Assembly: GCA_934486735.1 (NCBI GenBank)
Contig: CAKSQL010000008.1
Coordinates: 1 to 64,000, forward strand
Direction of reading: 5' to 3'
Length of the DNA stretch: 64,000 nt
Origin: an uncultured Clostridia bacterium
Lineage (GTDB): Bacteria > Bacillota > Clostridia > UBA1381
Shown: piece after piece, positions 17,785-27,587 of the stretch
How the letters are laid out: each line of letters begins with the position of its first letter
How positions within the stretch are numbered: the first letter of the stretch is position 1
Notes under the pieces: model-generated
What the model was told of the DNA's origin: nothing
The model's database searches: none
What the model saw: only the letters and a program-made list of their open reading frames with translations
Translations under genes and position numbers: made by a program

Positions 17785-19685
17785 TTGTCATCCTCCATTT
17801 TTGTCTGAAGTTCCTCCCACTTTTGGTAGAGTTCTTCAAGTTCCGCCGTCTTGTTCCCGATTTCATCCGACAGCTCCGCCGCCTTGACGTAGTCCATAGC
17901 TATTTCCGGCGATTGCAGCTTTACATTTAAGTCCTTGATTTCGGTTTCAAGTTCAAAAATTTTCTTTTCTGTCTTTTCGAAAAGATTTTTTGTCTTTCTT
18001 CTTTCCGATTCTATCCTTTTTTGCTCTGCTCTCAAAGCGCCGCCGTCCGACACGGTCTTTTTTTCTTTTTCTTTTGTTTTCTCGGTATACTTTTCTATAT
18101 AGTAGTCGTAATTTCCATCGTACGCTGTTATTCCATCCTCATCCATGCGCAAAATTCCGCTTGCCAAGCTGTTGATGAAATAGCGGTCATGCGACACCAT
18201 CAAAAGAGTTCCGTCGTACTCGGAAAGCGCTTTTTCAAGAGCTTCTCTCGATTGAATATCAAGATGGTTTGTCGGCTCGTCCATTATAAGAAAATTAACA
18301 TCTTTTAAAATCAGCTTGACAAGCTCCACCCTCGCGCGCTCGCCGCCGGACAATGCCTTTATCTCCTTAAAGACCTCCTCGCCGCGGAACAAAAATGCCG
18401 CAAGCGCATTTCTGACAGCTGTCTGAGTAAGCTTCGGATATGTGTCCCAAACCTCGTCAATCACCGTCTTGCTCATATCGAGACTTTCCTGCAGCTGGTC
18501 ATAATATCCGATAAAGGTGTTCGCACCGAGCTTCACCTCTCCGCCGGTCGGAGTTAAAAGCCCCAAAATTATTTTTATCAGCGTTGTTTTTCCGCACCCG
18601 TTCGTACCTACCAAAAAGAGCCTGTCGCCCTTTGTTATATGAATATTCACATTTCGAAAAAGCTCTTTATCCGAAAAACGCATTTTTACATTTTCTGCAA
18701 TCAGCACATCGTTTCCACCACCCGGATATGCCCTGAAACGAATATTTGCCTCCTCCTGAGTCTTTGCCGGTTCGGTCAAGGTCGCTTTCAGCTTATCAAT
18801 AACTTTCAGCTTGCTCTCCGCCGTTTTTATATTTTTTTCGCGGTTCCAGCTCCGCTGCTGCTCCACTATTTTTTCAAGGCGCTCTATTTCGCGCATAGTA
18901 TTCTCATAGCTGCGCTCCTCAGTGAGCCTTTCAATATCGCGCTGAGACGCAAAATCGCTGTAACTCAAATTCATCGAATAAAACTTTCCCGATTCAAGTT
19001 CAAAGGTTTTGTTCGTCACCCTGTCAAGAAAATAGCGGTCATGCGAGATTACGATGAACGCGCCGCCATAGTTTTTCAAAAAGTTTTCAAGCCATTCGAC
19101 CGATTGGATATCCAAATGGTTTGTCGGCTCGTCCAAAAGCAGCAAATTCGACTTTGAAAGCAAAATCTTTGCCAATGATACTCTTGTTTTTTGTCCTCCC
19201 GAAAGCTTGCTTACATTGAGTTTTAAGTCACTTTCGGAAAAGCCGAGTCCGATAAGTGTTGACTTGGCAAGATTCTTATATACAAATCCGCCCTCCTTGT
19301 CAAATCTCTCCATAAGATAATTCTGACGCGAGATAAGCCTTTCCATATCATCCGGATTGCTTTCAATTTCATATCTTATGTCGTCAAGCTCCGCTTCAAT
19401 GCCGATAAGCTCAGAAAAAACTTCAAGCGTTTCGTCATAAACGCTGTTCTCCGAATCGGCACATGTGTATTGGTCGAGATATCCTATCTTTAGATTCTTA
19501 TTTTTAAAAACGTCTCCGCTGTCCGGCATCATTTCGCCTATTAATATTTTAAACAGCGTTGATTTTCCTGCGCCGTTTGAGCCGATAAATCCGATTTTGT
19601 CATGCTCGTCAACGCCGAAAGAAACATTATCGAAAAGAACGTTTTCCGCAAAGCTTTTCTTTAATGCATTTGCTGTAATCAGCAT
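17781..19685 (-). CDS. ABC-F family ribosomal ATPase (YdiF/Uup type)
   Basis: A 634-residue soluble protein with two ABC ATPase domains and no membrane segments. Domain 1 has [24 protein letters not shown] and [11 protein letters not shown]. Domain 2 has [24 protein letters not shown] and [13 protein letters not shown] charged linker lies between them, and the coiled-coil C-terminal extension (from about 545) is typical of YdiF/Uup. Members act on the ribosome in translation or antibiotic protection; the subfamily cannot be fixed by eye. AAGGAG precedes the ATG, and it lies 11 nt after the SLH-glucosaminidase gene, probably in one transcript with it. Confidence 0.92.
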   Translation of the reverse strand: MLITANALKKSFAENVLFDNVSFGVDEHDKIGFIGSNGAGKSTLFKILIGEMMPDSGDVFKNKNLKIGYLDQYTCADSENSVYDETLEVFSELIGIEAELDDIRYEIESNPDDMERLISRQNYLMERFDKEGGFVYKNLAKSTLIGLGFSESDLKLNVSKLSGGQKTRVSLAKILLSKSNLLLLDEPTNHLDIQSVEWLENFLKNYGGAFIVISHDRYFLDRVTNKTFELESGKFYSMNLSYSDFASQRDIERLTEERSYENTMREIERLEKIVEQQRSWNREKNIKTAESKLKVIDKLKATLTEPAKTQEEANIRFRAYPGGGNDVLIAENVKMRFSDKELFRNVNIHITKGDRLFLVGTNGCGKTTLIKIILGLLTPTGGEVKLGANTFIGYYDQLQESLDMSKTVIDEVWDTYPKLTQTAVRNALAAFLFRGEEVFKEIKALSGGERARVELVKLILKDVNFLIMDEPTNHLDIQSREALEKALSEYDGTLLMVSHDRYFINSLASGILRMDEDGITAYDGNYDYYIEKYTEKTKEKEKKTVSDGGALRAEQKRIESERRKTKNLFEKTEKKIFELETEIKDLNVKLQSPEIAMDYVKAAELSDEIGNKTAELEELYQKWEELQTKMEDDK

Positions 19686-19696
19686 ATTTCCACTCC

Positions 19697-20809
19697 TTAC
19701 ATTTGCAGCATCGGCGTAAGATAATTATTCAGTATGCTGTATCCGTAATATAAATCCGGACACCATTTTCCGCCAAGCTCCTCGAGATATTTCACCTGTC
19801 CTGCCCATGCGAGTTTTGCTGCCGAATAATATCTCCCATGCGGCTCGCCTATCGGCGCAAGTCCGATATATGCGCTCATATGATTAAAATGCGCTCTCAC
19901 TCCGTCGTCCGGTGTTGCAAAACTCTCATGGTCATAGGTCGTGTCTCCGGTTGCTCCCGCAACCTTTATTCCTGCCCAGTTGTTCTGCTCCGGAATCACG
20001 TTGCCGCCGTACAGACCGAATTTTGTTTCCTTTGCCGCCTGCGCATATAAAATTTCGGGGCGTATTCCCGTAATTTCACCATATTTCCAATATGTATCTG
20101 CAATATCGATGAATCTTTGAGCGGCACCCTTGCTCTTTGCCCATTCCTTTGCCTTTTCCGCACTAATCTGTGCCGGTGCAACCAGCGGAGTATATGTGTC
20201 TCTCACGCCCAAATCAAGCGTCTGCCCGTTTTTTGCGCATATTACGCGATAGATAAGCGAGCATGCCTCCGCACGCGTTATATTGCCCTTGGGATTTAAA
20301 TATCCGTCCGAGCCTTTCATATATCCGCGTTCAACTGCAATGCAAAGAAGTGAATTATATTTTGTATCCACCTCCGCGCTGTCAACAAAATTAGCGCTCA
20401 ATACGTCGCGGTTTCTTATATTTTTCTCGTTCAGCCCGTTTGCCAAAACGAGTGACGAAACAAACTCCTCACGCGTTGTCGGAGCGGTAATATTTTCGCC
20501 TGTTATCGGATTTTTTGTATAATTCTGAAACGCCGCAATATATTTTGCCGACCATCTGTCCGAGTCTATTCCTGCAATCGAATACCTCGATCCGGCAATT
20601 TTATCGCTGTGAAAAGTCGAAACTATCACCTTTGCAGTCTGCTCGTTTGTAATAATTCCTCCCAAATCCAAATCCCCGTTTTCCAAGCCGCTCAATATAT
20701 TATTCTCGGTGCAATAGTCAACAGCCTCTTTTGCCCAGTCATACGATGCAGCCGCAGCCGTTGCAGTCAGCATTGACGCAATCAGCACCGCCGTCAATAT
20801 CTTTTTCAT
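19697..20809 (-). CDS. SLH-domain cell-wall glucosaminidase
   Basis: Secreted wall hydrolase, about 370 residues. A signal peptide (1-22, ending TAAAA) precedes three S-layer-homology repeats (about 23-190; for example YDWAKEAVDYCTENNILSG and YLNPKGNITRAEACSLIYRV). A C-terminal glucosaminidase-type domain (about 225-370) has the likely catalytic Glu in YAQAAKETKFG and the NNWAGIK, GRYYSAAKLAWA motifs. SLH repeats bind pyruvylated wall polymers, so it should be held on the wall and cleave N-acetylglucosaminyl linkages. The ATG at 20809 has an AAGGAAGG site; the longer frame from 20839 is rejected. It has its own promoter at 20865-20893. Confidence 0.88.
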   Translation of the reverse strand: MKKILTAVLIASMLTATAAAASYDWAKEAVDYCTENNILSGLENGDLDLGGIITNEQTAKVIVSTFHSDKIAGSRYSIAGIDSDRWSAKYIAAFQNYTKNPITGENITAPTTREEFVSSLVLANGLNEKNIRNRDVLSANFVDSAEVDTKYNSLLCIAVERGYMKGSDGYLNPKGNITRAEACSLIYRVICAKNGQTLDLGVRDTYTPLVAPAQISAEKAKEWAKSKGAAQRFIDIADTYWKYGEITGIRPEILYAQAAKETKFGLYGGNVIPEQNNWAGIKVAGATGDTTYDHESFATPDDGVRAHFNHMSAYIGLAPIGEPHGRYYSAAKLAWAGQVKYLEELGGKWCPDLYYGYSILNNYLTPMLQM

Positions 20810-20864
20810 ATTTTTTATCCCTTCCTTAAACAGATTCAAGCATCATTTTTTTACACATATATTA

Positions 20865-20893
20865 ATTATACCCTGTTTTATGGGAAAATGCAA
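20865..20893 (-). promoter_or_regulatory. Promoter of the SLH-glucosaminidase / ABC-F / dtd unit
   Basis: Minus strand -10 TATAAT (20865-20870), 17-nt spacer, -35 TTGCAT (20888-20893). A TTGACA lies a little further upstream but at the wrong distance. The leader is about 50 nt. Confidence 0.65.
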
Positions 20894-20953
20894 GTTTTTT
20901 TGTCAAAAAAAGAATGTATAAGAGTTTTTTTATATTCAAATCAAAAAAAGGCT

Positions 20954-20976
20954 GAAAAAAGAGTGCATAACGCTCT
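20954..20976 (-). terminator. Probable terminator after the GH4 gene
   Basis: A short hairpin (AGAGTG / CGCTCT, 20960-20965 with 20971-20976, one G-T pair), followed on the minus strand by TTTTTTC, 27 nt beyond the GH4 stop. Short stem, good T run. Confidence 0.5.
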
Positions 20977-21002
20977 GTGCTTTTTTACAACCTTTTAATA
21001 AT

Positions 21003-22322
21003 TTATTTATACTCTTTCATATATCCCTTTGCCTGATGAGCTTCGACCATCTCATCGCACATAGCGACAATATCGTCAATCGAAAGCTCTGCCGCCGTAT
21101 GCGGATCAAGCATTGCAGCGCGGTAAATATCGCTTTTCTTCTTCGAAACCGCCGCTTCGATTGTCAAAAGCTGTGGATTTATATTCGTTCTGTTCATCGC
21201 GGCAAGCTGCTCCGGCAAATCTCCGACATATGTTGGATGTATTCCCATGCTGTCGACCATGCACGGGACCTCCACGCATGCGTTCTGCGGCAGGTTGGTG
21301 ATAAGTCCGGTATTGATTACGTTTCCGGCAATTCTGTACGGCTTGTCGGTCACCATTGCCTCAATTATGCGCGACGCATATTCGCGGCTTCTTTCGTGCG
21401 TTACATTTCCGCCCGCAAAAATCTCCTCTTTCTGCTTGTTCCATTGAGCAATCTGCTCCTCACAGCGTCTCGGATATTCATCCAGCGGAATGTTATATTT
21501 TTCTATAAGCTCCGGGTATCTCGATTTAATGAAAAACGGATTATACTCCGCATTGTGCTCGCTGCTCTCGGTGCAGTGATATCCGAAACGTTTTATATAT
21601 TCAAAGCGAGTCATATCGTTATGCTTTTCTTTTTCATTCTTTTCTATTGCCTTTTGGCGAATCAGCGGATAAAGGTCATTGCCTTTCAAATCGGTTATCT
21701 TAAGCAGCCAGCCCATGTGATTGATTCCGGCAATATAGTCTCGGAATCCGTCAACCTTAATATCAAGAGCCTCCAAAAGGCAGCTTGAGCACACCTGCAC
21801 GCTGTGGCACAGACCGATTGTCTTTATCCCTGTATATCTTTGCATGTATCCCGTCAGCATAGCCATCGGATTAACATAGTTCAAAAACCACGCATCAGGG
21901 CATACAATTCTTATATCCTCCGCAAATTCGTCCAAAACCGGGACGGTTCTCAGAGTACGCATAATTCCGCCAATACCGAGCGTGTCGCCTATTGTCTGTC
22001 TCAGTCCATATTTTTTCGGAATCTCAAAATCGATAATTGTGCATGGGTCATATCCCCCGACCTGTATTGCATTTACAACGAACTGAGCGCCTTTGAGCGC
22101 CTCTTTTCTGTTCTTCACTCCGAGATAGCTTTTAATCGTCGCTCTGTTTTCATTGCAATTTTTGTTTATCGCCGAAATCAGCTCAAAGCTTTCGTTAAGT
22201 CGGGTTTCGTCAATGTCATACAGTGCAATTTCAATATCATGCAGGGTATCGGAAACCATGCAGTCCCCCAAAACATTTTTTGCAAAAATCGTGCTGCCCG
22301 CACCCATAAATGTAATTTTCAT
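21003..22322 (-). CDS. GH4 glycosidase, alpha-galactosidase (MelA)-like
   Basis: A 439-residue glycoside hydrolase of family 4, which uses NAD+ and a divalent metal by a redox-elimination mechanism. The Rossmann start is MKITFMGAGSTIFAKN. The substrate/metal motif is CHSVQ (about residues 174-178), followed by GINHMGW. CHSVQ is the form I associate with alpha-galactosidases, not alpha-glucuronidases, although GH4 specificity is not secure from sequence. No signal peptide, so it acts on imported oligosaccharides in the cytoplasm. It overlaps yesN by 4 nt (ATGA), last in the YesMN transcript, mirroring lplD after lplABC in Bacillus. Confidence 0.92.
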   Translation of the reverse strand: MKITFMGAGSTIFAKNVLGDCMVSDTLHDIEIALYDIDETRLNESFELISAINKNCNENRATIKSYLGVKNRKEALKGAQFVVNAIQVGGYDPCTIIDFEIPKKYGLRQTIGDTLGIGGIMRTLRTVPVLDEFAEDIRIVCPDAWFLNYVNPMAMLTGYMQRYTGIKTIGLCHSVQVCSSCLLEALDIKVDGFRDYIAGINHMGWLLKITDLKGNDLYPLIRQKAIEKNEKEKHNDMTRFEYIKRFGYHCTESSEHNAEYNPFFIKSRYPELIEKYNIPLDEYPRRCEEQIAQWNKQKEEIFAGGNVTHERSREYASRIIEAMVTDKPYRIAGNVINTGLITNLPQNACVEVPCMVDSMGIHPTYVGDLPEQLAAMNRTNINPQLLTIEAAVSKKKSDIYRAAMLDPHTAAELSIDDIVAMCDEMVEAHQAKGYMKEYK

Positions 22323-23845
22323 TTCTTTTCTCCTTTGCTTTTATGCTCTCGATAGCTTACCGGACTCATGTTTACAATCTGGCTGAACCGCGTATGAAAG
22401 TAATTCGAATCCTTAAAACCTACCATATATGCTATTTCATAGACCTTATGCTCGGAATTTCTGAGCAAATCCTTGGCATGCTCCATTCTTATCTGCATAA
22501 GATAATCGTTAAAGCTGATACCGGTTTTCTCCTTGAAAAGCTTGCCGAGATATGCAGCACGAATATAGTATATTTTCGCCACGCTTTGCAGGTTCAGTTC
22601 CTTATCCGCATAGTTTTTATTGATATATTCAATCACGTCTCCGACAATTCCGAATTTTGTTTTCTTTCTCTTTTTTTCGAAAATCTCCCGAAATTCATCG
22701 GTGATTTCAATCAAAAACGAATGCACCGTATCGATTGTGATAGATGTATTCTTTTTAAGCGCGGACCATCGGTAAATCACCGATACCGCTTCGTTTCCGT
22801 CGTCACAGTAGCTGTCAATCATGTCAAGAATAATTTTGTTTATATACTCGCACACAATTTCGGGGCGAACCGCTTCCTTTGCAATTGCCGCACAAAAATC
22901 CTCCGCTGCCGCATAATCCGGCTCGCTTATCTCGTCAACCACCTTTTTCATTTTCCCTGCATCCGATATATAGTCCGAAAATTGTATATTTTCATGCTCT
23001 TCAAAAATAAAGATTTTCTCATTTTTGTAGAACCACACATCTTCAAGATATCTCACGCTTTCGAACGAGCTTTTTATCTCGGGAAGTCCCACAACCTTTT
23101 TCCCGGCAAAAATAACAAAATCGCTCACTTTTGCCTCGTTTAATATGCTCCGAATATCCTTTATATACCGGCTTATGCTTATATCCTCGCCGCTGTCGCT
23201 CACTATCAGCTCAATCTCCTGCAAATCGTTTTTCGCAGCGAGACATATTCCGCAGCTTTTGTTATACGCTTCAATTTTTTCCGTCGCTTCCGACCATGGC
23301 TCACTTTGCGCGGTTGGCATCTTGGCACTCAGAATTTCGCGGTTTGCTTCACGTATAAGAATGTATCTTATGGGATTTTTGTCACTGTTTTCAATCTCGT
23401 TTTCCGATGCATTGCCCAGCAAAACATTCATAAAAATATTGTTCCTGTTCTGCTTTTTAAACTCTCCGGATTTTTCGATTTCACTTTTCAGCCTTTTCAA
23501 AAGAGCGATAAGCTCGTTTTCGTCAATAGGCTTTATCAAATATCCGGCAATCTGCTTGTCCACCGCCCATTTTGCATATTCAAATTCACTGTAAGCTGAT
23601 TCGAATATAAATTTTGTATCGGGCGAAATTTGAGATATTTTCGTAATCATCTCCATCCCGGACATCTCGGGCATTCTGATATCGGTTACAACCAAATCTA
23701 TCCGTTCTGCGCCTGCCTTTTCTATCGCTTCGGCGGCGCTTGTCGTTTTTGCGGCAACTTCATATCCAAGCTTCTTCCAGTCGATTAACATTTCAAGTCC
23801 GTCAATAATTGTTTTTTTATCATCAACCAACATAACTTTAAGCAT
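22319..23845 (-). CDS. Response regulator YesN-type (receiver + AraC HTH)
   Basis: A 508-residue response regulator. The receiver domain (1-120) has Asp8/Asp9 and phospho-acceptor Asp55 in VVTDIRMPEMSG. A long middle region of about 270 residues has no recognisable motif. The C-terminal AraC/XylS double helix-turn-helix (about 405-505) includes IAYMVGFKDSNYFHTRFSQI. It is the partner of the adjacent YesM-type kinase; such pairs regulate carbohydrate ABC importers and secreted glycosidases. It overlaps the GH4 start by 4 nt. Confidence 0.93.
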   Translation of the reverse strand: MLKVMLVDDKKTIIDGLEMLIDWKKLGYEVAAKTTSAAEAIEKAGAERIDLVVTDIRMPEMSGMEMITKISQISPDTKFIFESAYSEFEYAKWAVDKQIAGYLIKPIDENELIALLKRLKSEIEKSGEFKKQNRNNIFMNVLLGNASENEIENSDKNPIRYILIREANREILSAKMPTAQSEPWSEATEKIEAYNKSCGICLAAKNDLQEIELIVSDSGEDISISRYIKDIRSILNEAKVSDFVIFAGKKVVGLPEIKSSFESVRYLEDVWFYKNEKIFIFEEHENIQFSDYISDAGKMKKVVDEISEPDYAAAEDFCAAIAKEAVRPEIVCEYINKIILDMIDSYCDDGNEAVSVIYRWSALKKNTSITIDTVHSFLIEITDEFREIFEKKRKKTKFGIVGDVIEYINKNYADKELNLQSVAKIYYIRAAYLGKLFKEKTGISFNDYLMQIRMEHAKDLLRNSEHKVYEIAYMVGFKDSNYFHTRFSQIVNMSPVSYREHKSKGEKK

Positions 23846-23877
23846 GTCACCTGTTCACTCCCCTACTTTTTAAGTCC

Positions 23878-25632
23878 TCAAATCGTCCATTGTGTACCGA
23901 ACGGAATCCTCATAACAATTTCTGTTTTTTCGAACGGAATACTTTCTGCGGATATATTGAAATCCGTACCGTAGTATAGTCCGAGTCTTTCAAATACGTT
24001 GCTTATTCCGTCGCCCGATTCCGTTTTTATTCTGTCAATATCTCCCGAATTTATTGCATCGACCAGTTTTTTCTCCATCCCTTTGCCGTTGTCCGAAATA
24101 ACAATCGTGAGCGTATCGCCGCTGTGGTATGCTCGGAATTTGAAAATCCTGTTCCTGCTCAGGCTGTCCAAACCGTGCCGAAATGCATTTTCAACAAAAA
24201 TCTGTGCTGACATTTTGGGAATCATGCATTTTTTTGTTTCTTCCTCAACTTCGATATACGCAGTCAGTTCGCCGTCGAAATTGCATTTGTGAATCCTGAT
24301 AAACGCCTGTATCAGCGAAAATTCGTTTTCGAACGGTATTATATCCTGTTTCCAGTTTATCTGACATCGGAGCATGACCGAAAGATTTCGAATCATGTCA
24401 GCAATTTCCTTATTTCCGCTTGTTACGCACTTCATTCTCAGAATTTCGAGAATATTGAATAAGAAATGCGGATTTACCTGCCTTTGCAATGCGATAAACT
24501 CTGCCTGGCTTTTTTCCTTTTCAATCTTTTCGCTTTTCAGCTTTTCCTCGTAGACTTCGTGAATGAGGATGTCAATTTTTGAAATCGCGGCGTTGAATCC
24601 GCGCGTAAGCTTTCCGATCTCGTCATCGCCCATATTCTCGGCACTGACCTCAACAAAATTGCCATGCAGCAGTTCTTCCGATGCCTTTGTAAGCTCTGCC
24701 ATCTTGTTGAGCATTGAACATGTTATGATATAGACAAAAAATGCCGAAATAAGCATTGTTGCAACGGTCAGAATGAAAAATATAATCATCTCCGACTTGA
24801 TGTCGTTCATATAATCATTCTCATATTCGCAGCAGAGCGTATACCCCATCGGCATGCTCAGGCTCTTTTTTATGACATTCTTTCCCGAAAGCGACAACGG
24901 CAGTCCGAGATTCTTTTTCTCATGGTTTTCTCCCGATTCGGAAATACAAATATTATCCTCGTTAAAAAGGTAAAACCAGCCCTTGTTTTCATTATAGGTC
25001 AGCTCGTTTGCAACAGCGGCATAGGATATATCGATTTTCAATATATCATTGCATCTGCCGTTGTAAGTCAGCCGCCTTACTATGCTTATTCGGCTTTTGC
25101 CGATAGAGCTGTCATAATATGATATAACCGCATACTCATTCCCTGTTTCGTTAAATCTGCGATACCATTCCTCATTACTTTTTATATCGGATATCTTAAA
25201 CAGCGTGCCGCTCCTGTAGAGCTTGTCGTTATAAGTGTAAATCTTTACCGATTCAATAAAATCATAAATCATGCAATAACGGTCTATATTGCTTATCTCA
25301 CCGGCGTTGTCTATAAGCTCTTGAATTGAGCCGCCGTCCATAGTCAGATTGTTTCTGAGAACATTATCGTAATAAATTTCATCGCTCAGCATTCTTGCGT
25401 GATCTATTACTCTTTCCACCGCGTCGGCAGTCACATCTACGTCGAATGTAATTTCATCGATATTATTCTTTTTGATATGATTGCGTATCGATACGCAGTA
25501 GAATGTCCCGATAATAAGCATGGGAAAGAAAATGCTGATAATATAGACTATCATCATTTTCTTTCTGAAGTTCATATTTTTAAAAGAAATAAATTTATTT
25601 TTCATAGCTTTCTGCAACAATAGTGCCGGCAT
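23878..25632 (-). CDS. Sensor histidine kinase YesM-type
   Basis: A 584-residue membrane sensor. TM1 (about 26-46), a large extracytoplasmic sensing domain (about 47-285), TM2 (about 286-312), a HAMP linker, then a His_kinase/HATPase_c module of the LytS/YesM class. The phosphorylated His is in RQVNPHFLFN; the N-box is FVENAFRHGL, and the G-boxes DNGKGM and GDGISNVFERLGL follow. Start uncertain: ATG at 25632 or at 25605; neither has a strong ribosome-binding site. A promoter (25656-25684) lies directly upstream, overlapping the end of the permease gene, so the two-component genes can be expressed apart from the transporter. Confidence 0.92.
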   Translation of the reverse strand: MPALLLQKAMKNKFISFKNMNFRKKMMIVYIISIFFPMLIIGTFYCVSIRNHIKKNNIDEITFDVDVTADAVERVIDHARMLSDEIYYDNVLRNNLTMDGGSIQELIDNAGEISNIDRYCMIYDFIESVKIYTYNDKLYRSGTLFKISDIKSNEEWYRRFNETGNEYAVISYYDSSIGKSRISIVRRLTYNGRCNDILKIDISYAAVANELTYNENKGWFYLFNEDNICISESGENHEKKNLGLPLSLSGKNVIKKSLSMPMGYTLCCEYENDYMNDIKSEMIIFFILTVATMLISAFFVYIITCSMLNKMAELTKASEELLHGNFVEVSAENMGDDEIGKLTRGFNAAISKIDILIHEVYEEKLKSEKIEKEKSQAEFIALQRQVNPHFLFNILEILRMKCVTSGNKEIADMIRNLSVMLRCQINWKQDIIPFENEFSLIQAFIRIHKCNFDGELTAYIEVEEETKKCMIPKMSAQIFVENAFRHGLDSLSRNRIFKFRAYHSGDTLTIVISDNGKGMEKKLVDAINSGDIDRIKTESGDGISNVFERLGLYYGTDFNISAESIPFEKTEIVMRIPFGTQWTI

Positions 25633-25655
25633 AAAAAATTCAAACTCTTATGCCT

Positions 25656-25684
25656 ATTATAACACATTATTTTCATTTTGTCAT
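25656..25684 (-). promoter_or_regulatory. Promoter of yesM-yesN-GH4 at the permease stop codon
   Basis: Minus strand -35 ATGACA (25679-25684), 17-nt spacer, -10 TATAAT (25656-25661). The -35 box overlaps the stop codon of the upstream permease gene. The expected leader is very short if translation starts at 25632. Confidence 0.7.
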
Positions 25685-26580
25685 CCCTTAATCGAACCAA
25701 TCATAACACCTTTTACAAAATATTTCTGCACAAACGGGAACACGAGCCAAACAGGCAGACATGCCACCATGATTCCCGCGTATTTTATGCTTTCGGAAAG
25801 TGCGTCAAGCTGTGAGCCGCCTCCGCCCGATGCCGCAACGCTGGTAGTATTTCCGAAAAGTATTTCCTTTAAAACCAGCTGCAGCGGATATTTTTTTGCG
25901 TCGCCGAGGTAAAGATATGCCGAGAACCAACTGTTCCACGCCGCAACTCCGTAGTAGAGTGCCAAAACTGCGAGGATTGACTTCGACACCGGCAGCACTA
26001 TCGAAAGAATAAATCTTATATTTCCGCAGCCGTCTATCTGCGCCGCTTCAAGCAGCTCCTTCGGTATTGTCGTCTGGAAAAACGTTCTTGCGATTATGAC
26101 ATTGTACGCACTCAAAAGACTCGGCAGTATAATCGACCATCTGCTGTCTATCAGATTCAAGTTCTTTATCAGGATATACATCGGTACAATACCGCCCGAA
26201 AAGAGCATTGTGAAGGTCAGAAGAAACATAAATATCTTCTTACCCACCAAATCTTCACGCGAAAGCGGATACGCAAACATTATATTAACTATAACAGCCA
26301 GAACCGTTATCATTCCGGTATAGAAAATCGTGTTGGCATAACCTGTCAAAATTTTTGAATCGTGCAATATAGCCGCGTATCCTGCAAGGCTGAAGCCCTT
26401 GGGCAGCATAAACACCTTGCCCTTTAAAACCTCTGTCGGCTCGGATATCGATGCCGAAATCAGGTTGCACAGAGGAATAAGCACCGCAATGAGTATAATC
26501 AATGCGATTATGTCCACGACTGCATAAAATATTTTATCGCTTATGCTTAATCTTAAATAGTCCTTTATTTTAGCTTTCAT
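25681..26580 (-). CDS. Carbohydrate ABC transporter permease (LplC/YtcP type)
   Basis: A 299-residue inner-membrane permease with about six TM segments and the EAA loop (ELLEAAQIDGCGNIRFILSI), the docking site for the ATPase. The extended periplasmic insertion and the ending FVQKYFVKGVMIGSIKG are typical of the LplC/YtcP group, which pairs with LplB-type permeases and long lipoproteins. No ATPase gene is nearby; these importers commonly use a shared MsmK/UgpC-type ATPase encoded elsewhere. AAGGAGG precedes the ATG. Confidence 0.93.
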   Translation of the reverse strand: MKAKIKDYLRLSISDKIFYAVVDIIALIILIAVLIPLCNLISASISEPTEVLKGKVFMLPKGFSLAGYAAILHDSKILTGYANTIFYTGMITVLAVIVNIMFAYPLSREDLVGKKIFMFLLTFTMLFSGGIVPMYILIKNLNLIDSRWSIILPSLLSAYNVIIARTFFQTTIPKELLEAAQIDGCGNIRFILSIVLPVSKSILAVLALYYGVAAWNSWFSAYLYLGDAKKYPLQLVLKEILFGNTTSVAASGGGGSQLDALSESIKYAGIMVACLPVWLVFPFVQKYFVKGVMIGSIKG

Positions 26581-26593
26581 CTGCTTCCCCTCC

Positions 26594-27526
26594 TTACCAC
26601 AAGCTTGAATTGCTCAATTTCTTCGAAATTGCATTTACCGTCACAATCAGAACGAAATTGATTACCGAGTTGAAAAGACCTATCGCGGTACCGTACGAAT
26701 AATCTGTCGATGTCGACAGCGCCGACTTATACGAATATGTCGAGATTACTTCACTGGCGCTTAGATTCAGCGAGTTTTGCATAAGCAGAATCTGCTCGTA
26801 GCTTATCGACATCATCGAACCGACCTTAAGAATGAGAAGTATTACAAAGGTCGGAAGAATAACCGGCAGGTCTATATGTATCAGCTTTTTAAAGCGGCTC
26901 GCACCGTCGATATCGGCCGCCTCGTAAAGGTCTGTATCGACACTTGCAAGTGCGGCAATATATATAATTGTGTTCCAGCCCAAGTTCTGCCATATAAGCG
27001 ACCAGACATAGAGGCTCGGGAACGCTTTCGGGTTCGCCATTACATCGGTTGCCTTCACGCCGATAAGCTCGCAGAATTTTCCGTATATTCCGACGCTCGG
27101 GTTTAAAGCCTGAGTAAGAATTGCTACCATTACCACAGTTGAGATAAAATGCGGCATATAGGTTATAAACTGAACTGTTTTTTTGTAAGTCTTTGAATAT
27201 ATCGCATTCAAAGCCAGTGCGAAAAACATCGTGAAAACCGGTTCTACCAAAACCTGATAGAACGAAATCGAGAGTGTGTTTTTAAATACATTGAAAAACT
27301 TCGGCGTTGTAAAAAGTCTTTGGAAGTTATCCAATCCTACCCACGGGCTGTGCCAGATTCCTCCCGAAGCCGTAAACTTCTTAAAAGCAATCTGAAGCCC
27401 CAGCATGGGATAATAGCTGAACACAAGCAGCAGAACCAAAGGAATTATCATGAGCACATACAAATCCCAGTTTTTGTATATGTCTCTTTTTAAAGTTTTG
27501 CGTCTTAAATCATTGCTCTTTTTCAC
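26594..27526 (-). CDS. Carbohydrate ABC transporter permease (LplB type)
   Basis: A 310-residue permease with about six TM segments. The family opening is YVLMIIPLVLLLVFSYYPM and the EAA loop is DLYEAADIDGASRFKKLIHI. It forms the membrane channel with the LplC-type permease downstream (13-nt gap). The start codon is GTG (27524-27526), 8 nt after AGGAG. A stem-loop at 27550-27576 separates it from the solute-binding protein gene. Confidence 0.93.
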   Translation of the reverse strand: MKKSNDLRRKTLKRDIYKNWDLYVLMIIPLVLLLVFSYYPMLGLQIAFKKFTASGGIWHSPWVGLDNFQRLFTTPKFFNVFKNTLSISFYQVLVEPVFTMFFALALNAIYSKTYKKTVQFITYMPHFISTVVMVAILTQALNPSVGIYGKFCELIGVKATDVMANPKAFPSLYVWSLIWQNLGWNTIIYIAALASVDTDLYEAADIDGASRFKKLIHIDLPVILPTFVILLILKVGSMMSISYEQILLMQNSLNLSASEVISTYSYKSALSTSTDYSYGTAIGLFNSVINFVLIVTVNAISKKLSNSSLW

Positions 27527-27549
27527 GTTACAAACTCCTTTTTAATGCA

Positions 27550-27576
27550 GGGACTGCATTTTTATGATGCAGTCCC
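27550..27576 (-). promoter_or_regulatory. Intercistronic stem-loop after the solute-binding gene
   Basis: Perfect 10-bp stem GGGACTGCAT (27550-27559) / ATGCAGTCCC (27567-27576), 7-nt loop, 11 nt beyond the stop of the binding-protein gene. There is no T run, so it is more likely an mRNA 3'-end protector or partial attenuator, a known way of making binding protein in excess of permease. Confidence 0.6.
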
Positions 27577-27587
27577 GCTGCCGATTG

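Noticed and set aside
21036..21788. 250-residue plus-strand ORF
   Set aside because: Antisense shadow of the GH4 gene, whose motifs are fully conserved on the other strand.
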